Shown one piece after another: positions 1-8,691 of a stretch of DNA of 33,978 bases (position 1 is its first letter; every line of letters starts with the position of its first letter). The DNA lies in the NCBI GenBank assembly GCA_035516035.1, contig DATJAS010000105.1, forward strand, positions 1 through 33,978. The letters are read 5' to 3'. Under the pieces are notes generated by a model. The model did not search any database. It saw nothing but the letters and a program-made list of their open reading frames with translations, and was not told where the DNA came from. Source of the DNA: Fen-1273 sp035516035. Its GTDB lineage: Bacteria > Bacteroidota > Ignavibacteria > UBA10030 > UBA6906. A program made the translations under genes and the position numbers.

Positions 1-1122
1 GTACTCGAGCGCGGCGTCACGACGCTCTGGCTGACCACGTCGCTCTTCCACCAGATGGTGGAGGGCGCGCTTGATCTCCTGTCGGGCGTCCGGCAGCTCC
101 TCACCGGGGGGGATGTCCTTCCCGTGCCTCAGGCGCGGAAGTTCATCGAGCGGTACCCCGCCTGCCGGTTCGTCAACTGCTACGGGCCGACGGAGAACAC
201 GACGTTTTCCACCAGCATTGCGATCGAGGCAATTCCGGCATCGGTCATGGCGGTCCCGATCGGCCGGCCGGTTGCCAACTCGCGCGCATATATCCTCGAC
301 AGGTTTCTCCATCCGGTCCCCGTCGGTGTGCCCGGTGAGCTGTTCGTGGCCGGGGACGGGCTGGCGATCGGGTATCTCAACCGGGGTGAGCTGACCGGGG
401 AGAAATTTGTCACCGTGGCGGACGGGGCGCTCCCTGCCGGGCGGATGTACCGGACGGGAGATCTCGCGCGATGGCGGCCGGACGGGACGATCGATTTCCT
501 GGGGCGGATGGACGACCAGGTGAAGATCCGGGGGTTCAGAATCGAGCCGGGAGAAATCGAAGCGGTGCTCCAGCGCCACCCCGCGATCAGGGAGGCGGCA
601 GTGTGCGCACGCCCGTACGCCGGGGGGGACAAGCGGCTGGTGGCCTACTGCATACTCAAGGGGGAAACTGCCTGCACGGAAGATGATCTGAAGGGGCACA
701 TCCGCGCGAGCCTTCCTCCATACATGGTCCCTTCGGCGTTTGTATTCCTGGCGGAATTCCCCAGGAATCCCAACGGGAAGACAGACAGGGCACAGCTCCC
801 TGACCCGGATGCGGAATCCGCGGACGCCGGTCCACAGGAGGAAGAGCTTTCACCGATCGAGACGGCACTGGCAGAGATCATTGCAGGAATCCTCGGCCGC
901 ACCCGGGTCGGCGCGGAGGACGATTTCTTCGCGCTCGGGGGACACTCGCTCCTGGCCATGCAGGTGGTATCGCGGATCCGGGATAACTGGCTGGTGGACG
1001 TCCCGCTCTCGAGCCTCTTTGAGTTCCCCACGGTCCGGGGTCTGGCGCAGGTCATCGAGACAAAGCTCCTCGACCAGATAGAGAAACTGAGCGACGATGA
1101 GGCGGAAAAGGGGAACGGATGA
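1..1122 (+). CDS. NRPS, C-terminal part (adenylation-thiolation), 5' truncated
   Basis: This is the 3' end of an NRPS gene; the frame is open from base 1, so the start lies outside the window (373 codons visible). It activates an amino or other carboxylic acid as an adenylate and loads it on a carrier domain. Visible adenylation cores are A5 (NCYGPTE, near codon 59), A6 (GELFVAGDGLAIGYL), A7 (YRTGD), A8 (GRMDDQVKIRGFRIEPGEIE) and A10 (PNGKTDR). A carrier domain follows, with its phosphopantetheine serine in GGHSLL at bases 946-948. The protein ends about 55 residues later without a thioesterase, so the chain must pass to the next protein, whose ATG overlaps this stop (ATGA, 1119-1122). The substrate pocket is only partly visible; by alignment to GrsA, positions 278/299/301/322/330/331 read roughly L-L-G-C-T-F. 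I cannot assign a substrate from that. Confidence 0.93.
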   Translation, partial: VLERGVTTLWLTTSLFHQMVEGALDLLSGVRQLLTGGDVLPVPQARKFIERYPACRFVNCYGPTENTTFSTSIAIEAIPASVMAVPIGRPVANSRAYILDRFLHPVPVGVPGELFVAGDGLAIGYLNRGELTGEKFVTVADGALPAGRMYRTGDLARWRPDGTIDFLGRMDDQVKIRGFRIEPGEIEAVLQRHPAIREAAVCARPYAGGDKRLVAYCILKGETACTEDDLKGHIRASLPPYMVPSAFVFLAEFPRNPNGKTDRAQLPDPDAESADAGPQEEELSPIETALAEIIAGILGRTRVGAEDDFFALGGHSLLAMQVVSRIRDNWLVDVPLSSLFEFPTVRGLAQVIETKLLDQIEKLSDDEAEKGNG

Positions 1123-4100
1123 GCGAGCGTGACACCGATACCGGTCGGGCCGGGTCCGATGCGGCCTCGCGCCGGGCCGGCCTCACCCCGGCCAAACGCG
1201 CGCTCCTTGAGAAGATGGCGGCCGGGCGGCGGGGGGAACAGGGCGCGGCGATCCCGCTGCGCGCGACGCGGGAGCGGGCTCCACTCTCGTTCGCCCAGCA
1301 GCGCCTCTGGTTCCTGCACAGGCTGGATCCCGGCGACCCGGCGTACAACATCCCGATGGCGTTCCGGTTCGACGGCCCCCTCGATACCGGCGCGCTCAGG
1401 CGTTCGTTCGAAGGGGTCGTTCGCAGGCACGAGGCCCTCAGGACCACGTTCGTGATGGAAGGGGACACACCCGTCCAGGTGATCGGGCCCCCGTTCCCCG
1501 TGCCCCTCGACCCGGTTGATCTCGCAGATGCCGGTGAGCAGGGAGCGGCGGCGTTTGCCGCGCGTGACGGCTCTGTCCCGTTTGACCTGGCGCGCGGACC
1601 TCTCTTCAGGGCGCGTCTCTTCCGCGTGGGAGAGGACGCGCACGTCCTTGTCCTGACGGTCCACCATATCGTGTTCGACGGGTGGTCCGTCGGCGTGTTC
1701 ATTTCTGAGCTTGCCCGGGGCTACGCCGCCGAGCGGGGCGAGACCCCTCCTCCTGCCGATCCCCCGGTGCAGTTCGGCGACTATGCCCTGTGGCAGAGAG
1801 AGCGGCTCCGCGGCGATGTGCTCGACGGGGAGCTCCGCTACTGGAAGACCGCGCTCGCCGGGGCGCCCGGCGTGCTGGAAATTCCACGCGACACGCTGAG
1901 GCAGGATGCCGCATCCCGCCGCGGTGCGGAGGTGCGCGTTCTCTATCCGGGTGCGCTCGCCGACGGCCTCCGTAATCTCGGCGCCGCGCAGGGGGCGACG
2001 CTCTTCATGGTGCTCGCGGCCGCGTTCGGCGTATTCCTCAGAAAACTCACCGGGGAGGAAGACATCCTGGTGGGGACGCCCGTGGCGGGACGGACCACGC
2101 GGGAGACGGAGCAGCTCATCGGGTTCTTCGTCAATACCCTTGTTCTCAGGATTGACACGTCGGGAAACCCCTCGTTCAGCGCTCTCCTCACTCGCGTCCG
2201 GTCGGCGGCACTGGGCGCGCTTGCGCACCAGGAGATGCCATTCGACAGGCTTGTCGAGGAGATACAGCCCGCCCGGGCCGCAGGACGTTCGCCGCTCATC
2301 CAGGTCATGCTTGCGCTGCAGAACGCCCCCTCCGCACAGCCGGCGTTCTCCGGGCTGAACGTCCGGGGAATCACAGTCGACCACGAAAGCGCGAAGTTCG
2401 ACCTGACGCTGACGTTTCTGGACCACGACGGCGGATTTGACGTGTCGTTCGAATACAACGCGGCGATACTCGCCGAATCCACGGTGGCCCGCTACGGAGG
2501 CGCCTTCCGGTCGCTCCTCGAGGAGATCATACGCGATCCTTCGCTGCCGGTGTCCGGTCTCCGGCTCATGGGGTCCGGGGAGACGCGCGAGGCGTTGAGC
2601 GCGATGAACCCGGCCGCGCCTCCGCCTCCGGCGTTCGTCCCCGTGCACGTCGCCGTGACGCGCCAGGCGGGCCTCCGTCCGGATGCGGCCGCGGTCGTCT
2701 GCGGCGGGCGCCGGTTGACGTACGGTGAGTTGAACGCCGGGGCGAACAGGATTGCCAGGCTGATCCCGGCCGGGGGGAGCGATCATGCCGTGGGCGTCTG
2801 CCTGCACCGCTCCGGGGAGATGATTACCGCGCTGCTCGGCGTTCTGAAGTCTGGCGCCGCGTACGTCCCCCTCGACCCTGCGTACCCTCCGGAGCGCCTT
2901 GCGGCGATGGCGCGGGATGCCCGGCTTTCGCTCGTCGTGACCACTTCGGACTTTGCCGGTTACTTCAAAGGTTTTCCCCTCCTGTGCCTTGACACGTCGG
3001 CGGAGAATGTCGCCGCACAGCCGGTGGAGGATATTCGCATGCAGGCGGATCCTGCACGGCTCGCATACATCATGTTCACATCCGGCTCGACCGGGACGCC
3101 GAAGGGGGTGGGCGTCACACACGGGGCCCTCGCCGGGCATATCGCAACATGCGGGGCCGCGTACGGTATTGGGCCGGAAGACAGGGTTCTTCAGTTTGCC
3201 TCCGCGAGCTTCGATCCCTCGATCGAACAGATATTCACCGCGCTTGCATCCGGCGCTCTGCTCGTGGTCAGGGGAGATGAGGTATGGACGGGGAGTGAGC
3301 TGGCGGAGCGGATTGAGAGAGACGGATTGACGGTGATCAACCTGCCGACGGCCTACTGGAGAGAAGTCGCCCGTGGCCTCCCCCCTCCCGCACCCGGGAA
3401 GACCGCCGGCAGTCTCCGCCTTGTCATCGTGGGGGGGGAGGCAATGACCGCCGAAGCACTGGATGCGTGGCGGAAAACCCGCTTCGGCTCCGCGCGGCTT
3501 TTGAACGCCTATGGTCCCACGGAAGCGACTGTGACCGCGTTTCTCTTCGATTGCACGGGCTACCCGACTGCGGGTCTTCCCCCCTCTTCGCGCGTGCCGA
3601 TAGGCCGGCCGCTTGCAAACCGGTGGGTCTGCGTCTGCGACGAGGGAGGCAATCCCCTTCCCCCCGGCATAGGGGGTGAGCTTTATATCGGCGGCACTTC
3701 GCTTGCCCTCGGATACGTCAACAGCCCCGAACAAACGGCGGCGAAGTTCGTGCGCACGCCGGCGGGGTCCGATGCGCCTCGCGTGCTCTACAGGACTGGA
3801 GACGTCGTCCGCGTGCTGGAGGGGGGAGAGTTCGAGTTCCTGCGGCGCGTGGACGACCAGGCGAAGGTGCGGGGATACCGTGTAGAGCCGGGGGAGATTT
3901 CATCGGCGCTGAAAGAGCACCCCTCCGTGTCGGACGCATTCACGCTGATCCGGAAAAATGCTGCGGGCGAGGGGAGCATCATTGCCTACGCAGCGACGGG
4001 AGCGGCGTCCGAGCCGGAATTGAGAGCGTATCTCGAGCGGCGGCTGCCGTCGTACATGGTGCCCCGGTCGATCGTGATCCTCGCTCGCATCCCCCTCCTC

Positions 4101-5276
4101 CCCAGCGGGAAGATCGACCGGCGGGCGCTCCCCGAGCCGGCCGCGGAGGGACGGGGGACTGAGTACGTTCCGCCGCGCGACGCGCTGGAGGGCCAGCTCG
4201 CCTCGCTCTGGGAGGACCTCCTCGGAAAGAAGCCGGTGGGGGTTCGTGACGATTTCTTCTCGCTCGGCGGTCATTCGCTCCTGGCGGCCCGGCTCTTTGC
4301 CCGGGTCGAGCGGCTCACGGGGAAGAACCTCCCGCTGGCGACGCTCTTCCGTGCCCCCACGATCGAGGCGCTCGCCGCCGTGGTGCGGGAAGGCGGGGAG
4401 GCTCCGTGGCGGTCGCTCGTGCCTATCAGGGGGGAAGGGACGCTCACGCCCTTCTACTGCATCCACGCGCTGGGCGGCAACGTCCTGGGCTACACGGACC
4501 TTGCGATGGCTCTTCCGGCCGATCAGCCGGTCTACGGGTTGCAGGCAGTCGGACTTGACGGCAAGTCGCACCCGGCGAAGACGGTCGAGGAGATGGCGGC
4601 TCAATACGTGGAGGAAATCCGCGCCTTCCAGCCCTCGGGGCCGTATTACATCGGGGGGGCGTGCACCGGAGGGATCGTCGCGTTCGAAATGGCCCAGCAG
4701 CTCGTCCGGCAGGGACACGAGGTGGGATTGCTGGCGATGTTCGACACGTTCGCCTCGAGTTACCTGAAGACGCTCCCGAAGAAGAGCGTCAGGACGTTCC
4801 GTCTCCGGACGTTCCAGGAGCGCGTTCGCTACCACGTCTCCCGCCTGGTGCTCCACGGCGAGCGGATCGCCTACGTGAGAAAAAAGCTCGTCACGCTGCA
4901 GCGGAGAGTGAACACGTGGGCCTGGGGGTTTGCGTACCGTCACTACAGGAGCCGGAACATCGAGCTCCCCGCGGCGCTCAGGAACGTGGAGCGGTACCAC
5001 ACGCACGCAATCCGCGCCTACTTCCCGCACCCCTACCCCGGCAGGATATTCCTCTTCTCGCCGACGTCGCGGTCGATCGGAGAGTTCGATGATCGCATGC
5101 AGGGCTGGGGGGCGCTGGCCGGGGGGGGCGTGGACGTGATCGACGTCGACGGCGATCACCTGACGATGCTTGCCCCGCCGTACGTGGGGATGGTTGCCGA
5201 CATACTCTCCCGGCGGCTGCACGCCGCGTATGACGCGCACGCGGCCGGAAACGGAGGTGCCGCGCATGACGGATAG
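1119..5276 (+). CDS. NRPS termination module, C-A-T-TE
   Basis: This complete 1385-residue module condenses the upstream acyl chain with its own amino acid and releases the product. Condensation domain: LSFAQQRLWFLHRL at 56-69 and the catalytic HHIVFDG at 182-188; the motifs look like an LCL type. Adenylation domain: YIMFTSGSTGTPKG from 650, NAYGPTE from 796, YRTGD from 891. By hand alignment to GrsA the ten-residue code is about D-P-E-N-V-V-A-V-T-K, which I do not recognise. Carrier domain: DDFFSLGGHS with Ser1053. Thioesterase: alpha/beta hydrolase with Cys1182 in GACTGG where most type I thioesterases have serine, Asp1209 and His1347 (GDHLTML) completing a plausible triad. The start overlaps the previous stop (ATGA), implying translational coupling, and the end overlaps the PPTase gene by 11 bases. 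Function is clear; product is unknown. Confidence 0.96.
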   Translation: MSERDTDTGRAGSDAASRRAGLTPAKRALLEKMAAGRRGEQGAAIPLRATRERAPLSFAQQRLWFLHRLDPGDPAYNIPMAFRFDGPLDTGALRRSFEGVVRRHEALRTTFVMEGDTPVQVIGPPFPVPLDPVDLADAGEQGAAAFAARDGSVPFDLARGPLFRARLFRVGEDAHVLVLTVHHIVFDGWSVGVFISELARGYAAERGETPPPADPPVQFGDYALWQRERLRGDVLDGELRYWKTALAGAPGVLEIPRDTLRQDAASRRGAEVRVLYPGALADGLRNLGAAQGATLFMVLAAAFGVFLRKLTGEEDILVGTPVAGRTTRETEQLIGFFVNTLVLRIDTSGNPSFSALLTRVRSAALGALAHQEMPFDRLVEEIQPARAAGRSPLIQVMLALQNAPSAQPAFSGLNVRGITVDHESAKFDLTLTFLDHDGGFDVSFEYNAAILAESTVARYGGAFRSLLEEIIRDPSLPVSGLRLMGSGETREALSAMNPAAPPPPAFVPVHVAVTRQAGLRPDAAAVVCGGRRLTYGELNAGANRIARLIPAGGSDHAVGVCLHRSGEMITALLGVLKSGAAYVPLDPAYPPERLAAMARDARLSLVVTTSDFAGYFKGFPLLCLDTSAENVAAQPVEDIRMQADPARLAYIMFTSGSTGTPKGVGVTHGALAGHIATCGAAYGIGPEDRVLQFASASFDPSIEQIFTALASGALLVVRGDEVWTGSELAERIERDGLTVINLPTAYWREVARGLPPPAPGKTAGSLRLVIVGGEAMTAEALDAWRKTRFGSARLLNAYGPTEATVTAFLFDCTGYPTAGLPPSSRVPIGRPLANRWVCVCDEGGNPLPPGIGGELYIGGTSLALGYVNSPEQTAAKFVRTPAGSDAPRVLYRTGDVVRVLEGGEFEFLRRVDDQAKVRGYRVEPGEISSALKEHPSVSDAFTLIRKNAAGEGSIIAYAATGAASEPELRAYLERRLPSYMVPRSIVILARIPLLPSGKIDRRALPEPAAEGRGTEYVPPRDALEGQLASLWEDLLGKKPVGVRDDFFSLGGHSLLAARLFARVERLTGKNLPLATLFRAPTIEALAAVVREGGEAPWRSLVPIRGEGTLTPFYCIHALGGNVLGYTDLAMALPADQPVYGLQAVGLDGKSHPAKTVEEMAAQYVEEIRAFQPSGPYYIGGACTGGIVAFEMAQQLVRQGHEVGLLAMFDTFASSYLKTLPKKSVRTFRLRTFQERVRYHVSRLVLHGERIAYVRKKLVTLQRRVNTWAWGFAYRHYRSRNIELPAALRNVERYHTHAIRAYFPHPYPGRIFLFSPTSRSIGEFDDRMQGWGALAGGGVDVIDVDGDHLTMLAPPYVGMVADILSRRLHAAYDAHAAGNGGAAHDG

Positions 5277-5982
5277 CTTCCGCCGGCTGTCCCACGAAGC
5301 GCCGCTCCTTCGCAGCGGACTCGCGGAGGGGGAAATCCACGTGTGGAGCGTGGGTCTGGATGCCGGGCCGGTCGTCCTGGCCGACTGCAGGCGCGTCCTG
5401 CCGGAGAGCGAAGCCGGGAGGGCCGCCCGGTTCCGTGACGGGGCTGACGGCGATCGATTTATCCTGGCGCACGGGTCTCTCCGGTTGCTCCTCGGCGCAT
5501 ACAGCGGGGGGCGGCCGGATGACCTGGAGTTCGAGTGCGGGGAGCATGGAAAGCCCCGGCTCGCCTCCGCAGTGTCCATTCCCGGCCTCGCGTTCAGCCT
5601 CGCCCATGCGCGGCGCGCGGCGCTCATCGCGGTCTCCGGCGGGAGTGAAGTGGGCGTCGACATCGAGGAAGCGGGGGCCGTGGACGACCTGCCGCTCCTT
5701 GCGGCGGAGTGTTTTTCTCCCGCCGAGCGCCTCCTGTTCGATTCGGCCGCGCCGTCCCGGCGCGCCGGGTTGTTCTACACGTTCTGGACGCGCAAAGAAG
5801 CGTACCTCAAGGGGCGCGGCGTGGGCTTTTCCGTCGACCCCAGGAGCGTCGATGTGTCGGCTCCCGGCTGGATGGCGGACGGGCGCTGGCATGTCCGGGA
5901 TATCGGGGACGCGCACTCGTGCGCGAGCGCACTTGCCGTTGAACGCGCCCCCGGGCGCGTACGCTTCATGCAGCTAATGTGA
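5266..5982 (+). CDS. 4'-phosphopantetheinyl transferase, Sfp type
   Basis: A 238-residue enzyme that moves phosphopantetheine from CoA to the carrier-domain serines of the two NRPS proteins upstream. It has the Sfp-family magnesium-binding and catalytic motifs: VGVDIE at 129-134 and W174-T-R-K-E-A-Y-L-K182, with a preceding SLAHA segment. Length fits the Sfp class (about 220-240 residues) rather than the short AcpS class. I chose ATG 5266, with GGAGG at 5253-5257 eight bases upstream; the open frame extends further left but only as overlap with the thioesterase coding region. The 11-base overlap with the NRPS gene indicates co-transcription. After the stop comes the first real gap in the array (about 98 bases). 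Confidence 0.94.
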   Translation: MTDSFRRLSHEAPLLRSGLAEGEIHVWSVGLDAGPVVLADCRRVLPESEAGRAARFRDGADGDRFILAHGSLRLLLGAYSGGRPDDLEFECGEHGKPRLASAVSIPGLAFSLAHARRAALIAVSGGSEVGVDIEEAGAVDDLPLLAAECFSPAERLLFDSAAPSRRAGLFYTFWTRKEAYLKGRGVGFSVDPRSVDVSAPGWMADGRWHVRDIGDAHSCASALAVERAPGRVRFMQLM

Positions 5983-6025
5983 CACGTGCAGCATCATCAT
6001 GCCGCCGGATCGTGTGACGCACGTC

Positions 6026-6055
6026 GGCACATGCGCGCAAAAAAAACCGTATTAT
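6026..6055 (+). promoter_or_regulatory. possible promoter in the PPTase-KdsD gap
   Basis: The gap 5983-6080 is the only non-coding break in the first 10 kb. It holds an A8 tract (6039-6046) followed by TATTAT (6050-6055), a good -10 hexamer. The -35 is poor (GGCACA at 6026-6031, 18-base spacer). Transcription from here would give a leader of about 20 bases carrying GAGGG just before GTG 6081. The evidence is by eye only. Confidence 0.25.
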
Positions 6056-6080
6056 GCCATATTCGCAACCTGAGGGTGCC

Positions 6081-7076
6081 GTGAATCCGGAAGATTCCAC
6101 AAGGAAAGACCAGATCGTGGAGGTCGCGCGCGCGACGATTCTCGCGGAGGCGGAAGCCATGCGCGTCGTCGCCGGGCGGCTCGACGGGAAAATCGCGGAA
6201 GCGACGGAGTTGATACTCGCCGCGCGGGGGAAAGTCGTCGTCACGGGGATGGGGAAGTCGGGCCACATCGGGCAGAAGATCGCTGCGACGCTCTGCAGCA
6301 CCGGGACGCCGGCGGTGTTCCTGCACGCGGCGGAGGCGACGCACGGTGACCTGGGGATCTACGAGCCGGGAGATCCGAGCATACTGATTTCCAAGAGCGG
6401 CGCCACCGCCGAGCTCGTGCACCTGATCCCCGTCCTCCGCCAGTTCAAGACGCCGCTCATCGGCATCCTGGGCAACCTCGCCTCTCCCATGGCGCTGTCG
6501 GTGGACGTGGCCCTCGACGCCCGCGTCGCGCGGGAGGCCGATCCGCTCAACCTCGCGCCCACGTCCAGCAGCTCCGTCGCGCTGGCACTGGGGGACGCGC
6601 TGGCATCGGCGCTCATGTACGCGCGCAAGTTCAGCACGGAGGATTTTGCCCGGTTCCACCCGTCGGGCCAGCTCGGCCGGACGCTCTCGCTCACCGTCGA
6701 CGACCTGATGCACGACGGTTCGGAGGTGGCCTGGGTGGGACCCGACGCGGCGCTCCGCGACGTGGTCATCGCCATGACGCAGCACCCCCTGGGGGCGGCA
6801 TGCGTGATCGACAACGACCGTTGCCTCCTCGGGATCATCACGGACGGCGACCTGCGCAGGGCGCTCCAGGCCCACGACGACATCCGCACGCTCAGGGCGT
6901 CGGAGATCATGACGGCGCATCCGATCACGATCACGCCGACCACGACGTTGAAGGAGGCGACGCGGCTCATGGAGGACCGGCCGTCGCAGATCTCGGTGGT
7001 GCCCGTGGTCGGCGAGGCCATGGAATGCCTCGGCCTGCTGCGCATCCACGATCTCTATCAGCCGGACCTGGCGTGA
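6081..7076 (+). CDS. kdsD: D-arabinose 5-phosphate isomerase (KdsD/KpsF family)
   Basis: Interconverts ribulose 5-phosphate and arabinose 5-phosphate, the first step towards Kdo, a sugar of LPS inner core and some capsules. An N-terminal SIS sugar-isomerase domain (GMGKSGHIG, then EATHGDLG) is followed by two CBS domains (about residues 200-325). I chose GTG 6081 (331 residues), preceded by GAGGG at 6072-6076, over the in-frame ATG at 6054. From 6081 the residues match the four reported as catalytic in E. coli KdsD at the same numbers: K59, E111, E152 and H193. The 6054 ATG has no ribosome site and sits on a possible -10 box. It lies between the NRPS/PPTase genes and the flippase. A copy inside a polysaccharide locus is often a KpsF-type paralogue; no other Kdo gene is in the window. 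Confidence 0.93.
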   Translation: MNPEDSTRKDQIVEVARATILAEAEAMRVVAGRLDGKIAEATELILAARGKVVVTGMGKSGHIGQKIAATLCSTGTPAVFLHAAEATHGDLGIYEPGDPSILISKSGATAELVHLIPVLRQFKTPLIGILGNLASPMALSVDVALDARVAREADPLNLAPTSSSSVALALGDALASALMYARKFSTEDFARFHPSGQLGRTLSLTVDDLMHDGSEVAWVGPDAALRDVVIAMTQHPLGAACVIDNDRCLLGIITDGDLRRALQAHDDIRTLRASEIMTAHPITITPTTTLKEATRLMEDRPSQISVVPVVGEAMECLGLLRIHDLYQPDLA

Positions 7077-7104
7077 AGAGGCGCGCTTGAAGGACATGCC
7101 TGCG

Positions 7105-8691
7105 ATGACCGACGCCCCGGTCGAGAAGAAGCCGCCGACGAGGACGCGGAACTACCTGGCCGGCCTGACCAGCGGGTACGTCCGCACGGTGGTCACCGTC
7201 ATCGTCGGTCTCTGGCTGACCCCGTTCACGCTCCGGTACCTTGACCGCCAGGAGTATGCGATCTTCACGCTGGCGAGCGACGCGCTCATGTGGCTCGGCC
7301 TGCTTGACCTGGGAATCACCACGGGGCTCCGCGTGCAGGCGGCGCAGCTCACGGGGAGACCGGACAAGGAAAAACTGAACCTGCTCGCGAGCACGGCGTT
7401 CTTTGCGCAAAACGGCGTTGTCGTCCTCATCCTCATTGCGGGCTCGGTGCTCGCGTTCCTCTTCCCCCACCTGTTCCCGGTGCGGCCGGACCTCCAGAAG
7501 GACGCGACGAACCTGATGTTCATGCTCGTCCTGGGCTCGTCGCTCTCCATCGGGACGCAGACGTTTTCCGCGATCCTCGTGGCGAACCAGCAGATCCACA
7601 TCGACAACTTCATCGGGCTCCTGAATATCGGGATACGGACGCTCCTCACCGTGGTTCTGCTGGAGGCGGGATGGGGGCTCTATTCGCTGGCCGTGGCCGC
7701 GCTCGCCGCCGTCGTCGTGACGGTGGTCCTGGCCGTCGTGCGGACGTACAGGTTCCTGCCGGACCTCCGCATCAGATGGTCGCTGGCGTCCTGGACCTCG
7801 TTCAAGAGCATCAGCCACGTCGGCCTCTGGTTCAGCCTCGGCGGCCTGGCGGGGATCGTCATCCAATCCCTCGACAGGATCATGACGGCGCAGGTCGTGT
7901 CCATCGAGATGGTCACCACGCTCACGCTGACCGGGCGGCTCTATGCCCTTTCCGGGAGCCTCCTGGGCCAGATCACGGAGACCGCCCGCCCCATGCTCGG
8001 GCAGATATTCGGGCAGCGGAAGATGGACCATGCTCTCCGGACGTACCGGCGCCTCTTCGCGCTCTCGACCGGATCCGCAGTCGTCGCAGCCGCGAGCATG
8101 TGGGCGGCAAACGGCACGTTTGTCACGCGGTGGGTGGGCGGGACGAACTACGGAGGGATCTCGCTGGATTTTGCACTTGCCCTGAATCTGATCCTGGCGT
8201 CCTGGATACTCCCCAATCGCGCGATCCTCACCGCGAGCCTGAATGTCCGGCCCCAGGTGGTCTGCAGGATGATCGAAGGGGGGCTCAACCTCGGGCTGTC
8301 GATCGTCTTCGGCCGGATGTTCGGCGTGTTCGGCGTCGTCTTCGCCACGGCGATCGCCTGCCTTGTGAGCTCATGGTGGTACATGCCGCTGCTGACGGCG
8401 CGCATGTTCGGGAGGCCGTTCCGCTCATTCATATGGGATGACGCAGCCCGCGTCATCGTCCTCATGGCGTGTCTCTTCCCGATCGCCTATCTCCTCCGCC
8501 AGTTCGCCATGGGCATTTCAGGGTTTGTCGGCGCCGCGTTCGGCATTGTCGCGACAGGCCTGGCGGGCTTCATCCTCACCTGGTTTCTCGTGTTTGACGC
8601 AGAACTCCGGACACGCGGGCTGAACGCCGCCTCCGGAGCACTTTCGTTCATTCGACCAATCCCGCATATCAGAAAAGAGAACAATCGATGA
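7105..8691 (+). CDS. wzx: polysaccharide flippase, Wzx/MATE-like
   Basis: An inner-membrane protein of about 528 residues with some 12-14 hydrophobic segments spread over its whole length, starting after a short basic N-terminus (KKPPTRTRNY). The layout fits the Wzx/PST branch of the MOP superfamily, which flips undecaprenyl-linked repeat units to the periplasm. It starts shortly after kdsD and its stop overlaps the start of the next gene (ATGA at 8688-8691). The start is uncertain: ATG 7105 has AAGGA ten bases upstream; TTG 7087 and ATG 7096 are in frame and would add 6 or 3 residues. It is the only flippase candidate here, so it likely serves the Wzy-type protein at 18458. Confidence 0.88.
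   Translation: MTDAPVEKKPPTRTRNYLAGLTSGYVRTVVTVIVGLWLTPFTLRYLDRQEYAIFTLASDALMWLGLLDLGITTGLRVQAAQLTGRPDKEKLNLLASTAFFAQNGVVVLILIAGSVLAFLFPHLFPVRPDLQKDATNLMFMLVLGSSLSIGTQTFSAILVANQQIHIDNFIGLLNIGIRTLLTVVLLEAGWGLYSLAVAALAAVVVTVVLAVVRTYRFLPDLRIRWSLASWTSFKSISHVGLWFSLGGLAGIVIQSLDRIMTAQVVSIEMVTTLTLTGRLYALSGSLLGQITETARPMLGQIFGQRKMDHALRTYRRLFALSTGSAVVAAASMWAANGTFVTRWVGGTNYGGISLDFALALNLILASWILPNRAILTASLNVRPQVVCRMIEGGLNLGLSIVFGRMFGVFGVVFATAIACLVSSWWYMPLLTARMFGRPFRSFIWDDAARVIVLMACLFPIAYLLRQFAMGISGFVGAAFGIVATGLAGFILTWFLVFDAELRTRGLNAASGALSFIRPIPHIRKENNR

Noticed and set aside
645..3734. Long open frame on the minus strand (over 1000 codons) across both NRPS genes
   Set aside because: It crosses two convincing + strand genes, is rich in Arg/Gly/Pro/His with no recognisable domain, and is explained by GC-rich third positions.
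6039..6046. A8 tract as part of a + strand terminator
   Set aside because: A terminator on this strand needs a T run after a hairpin; none is present.
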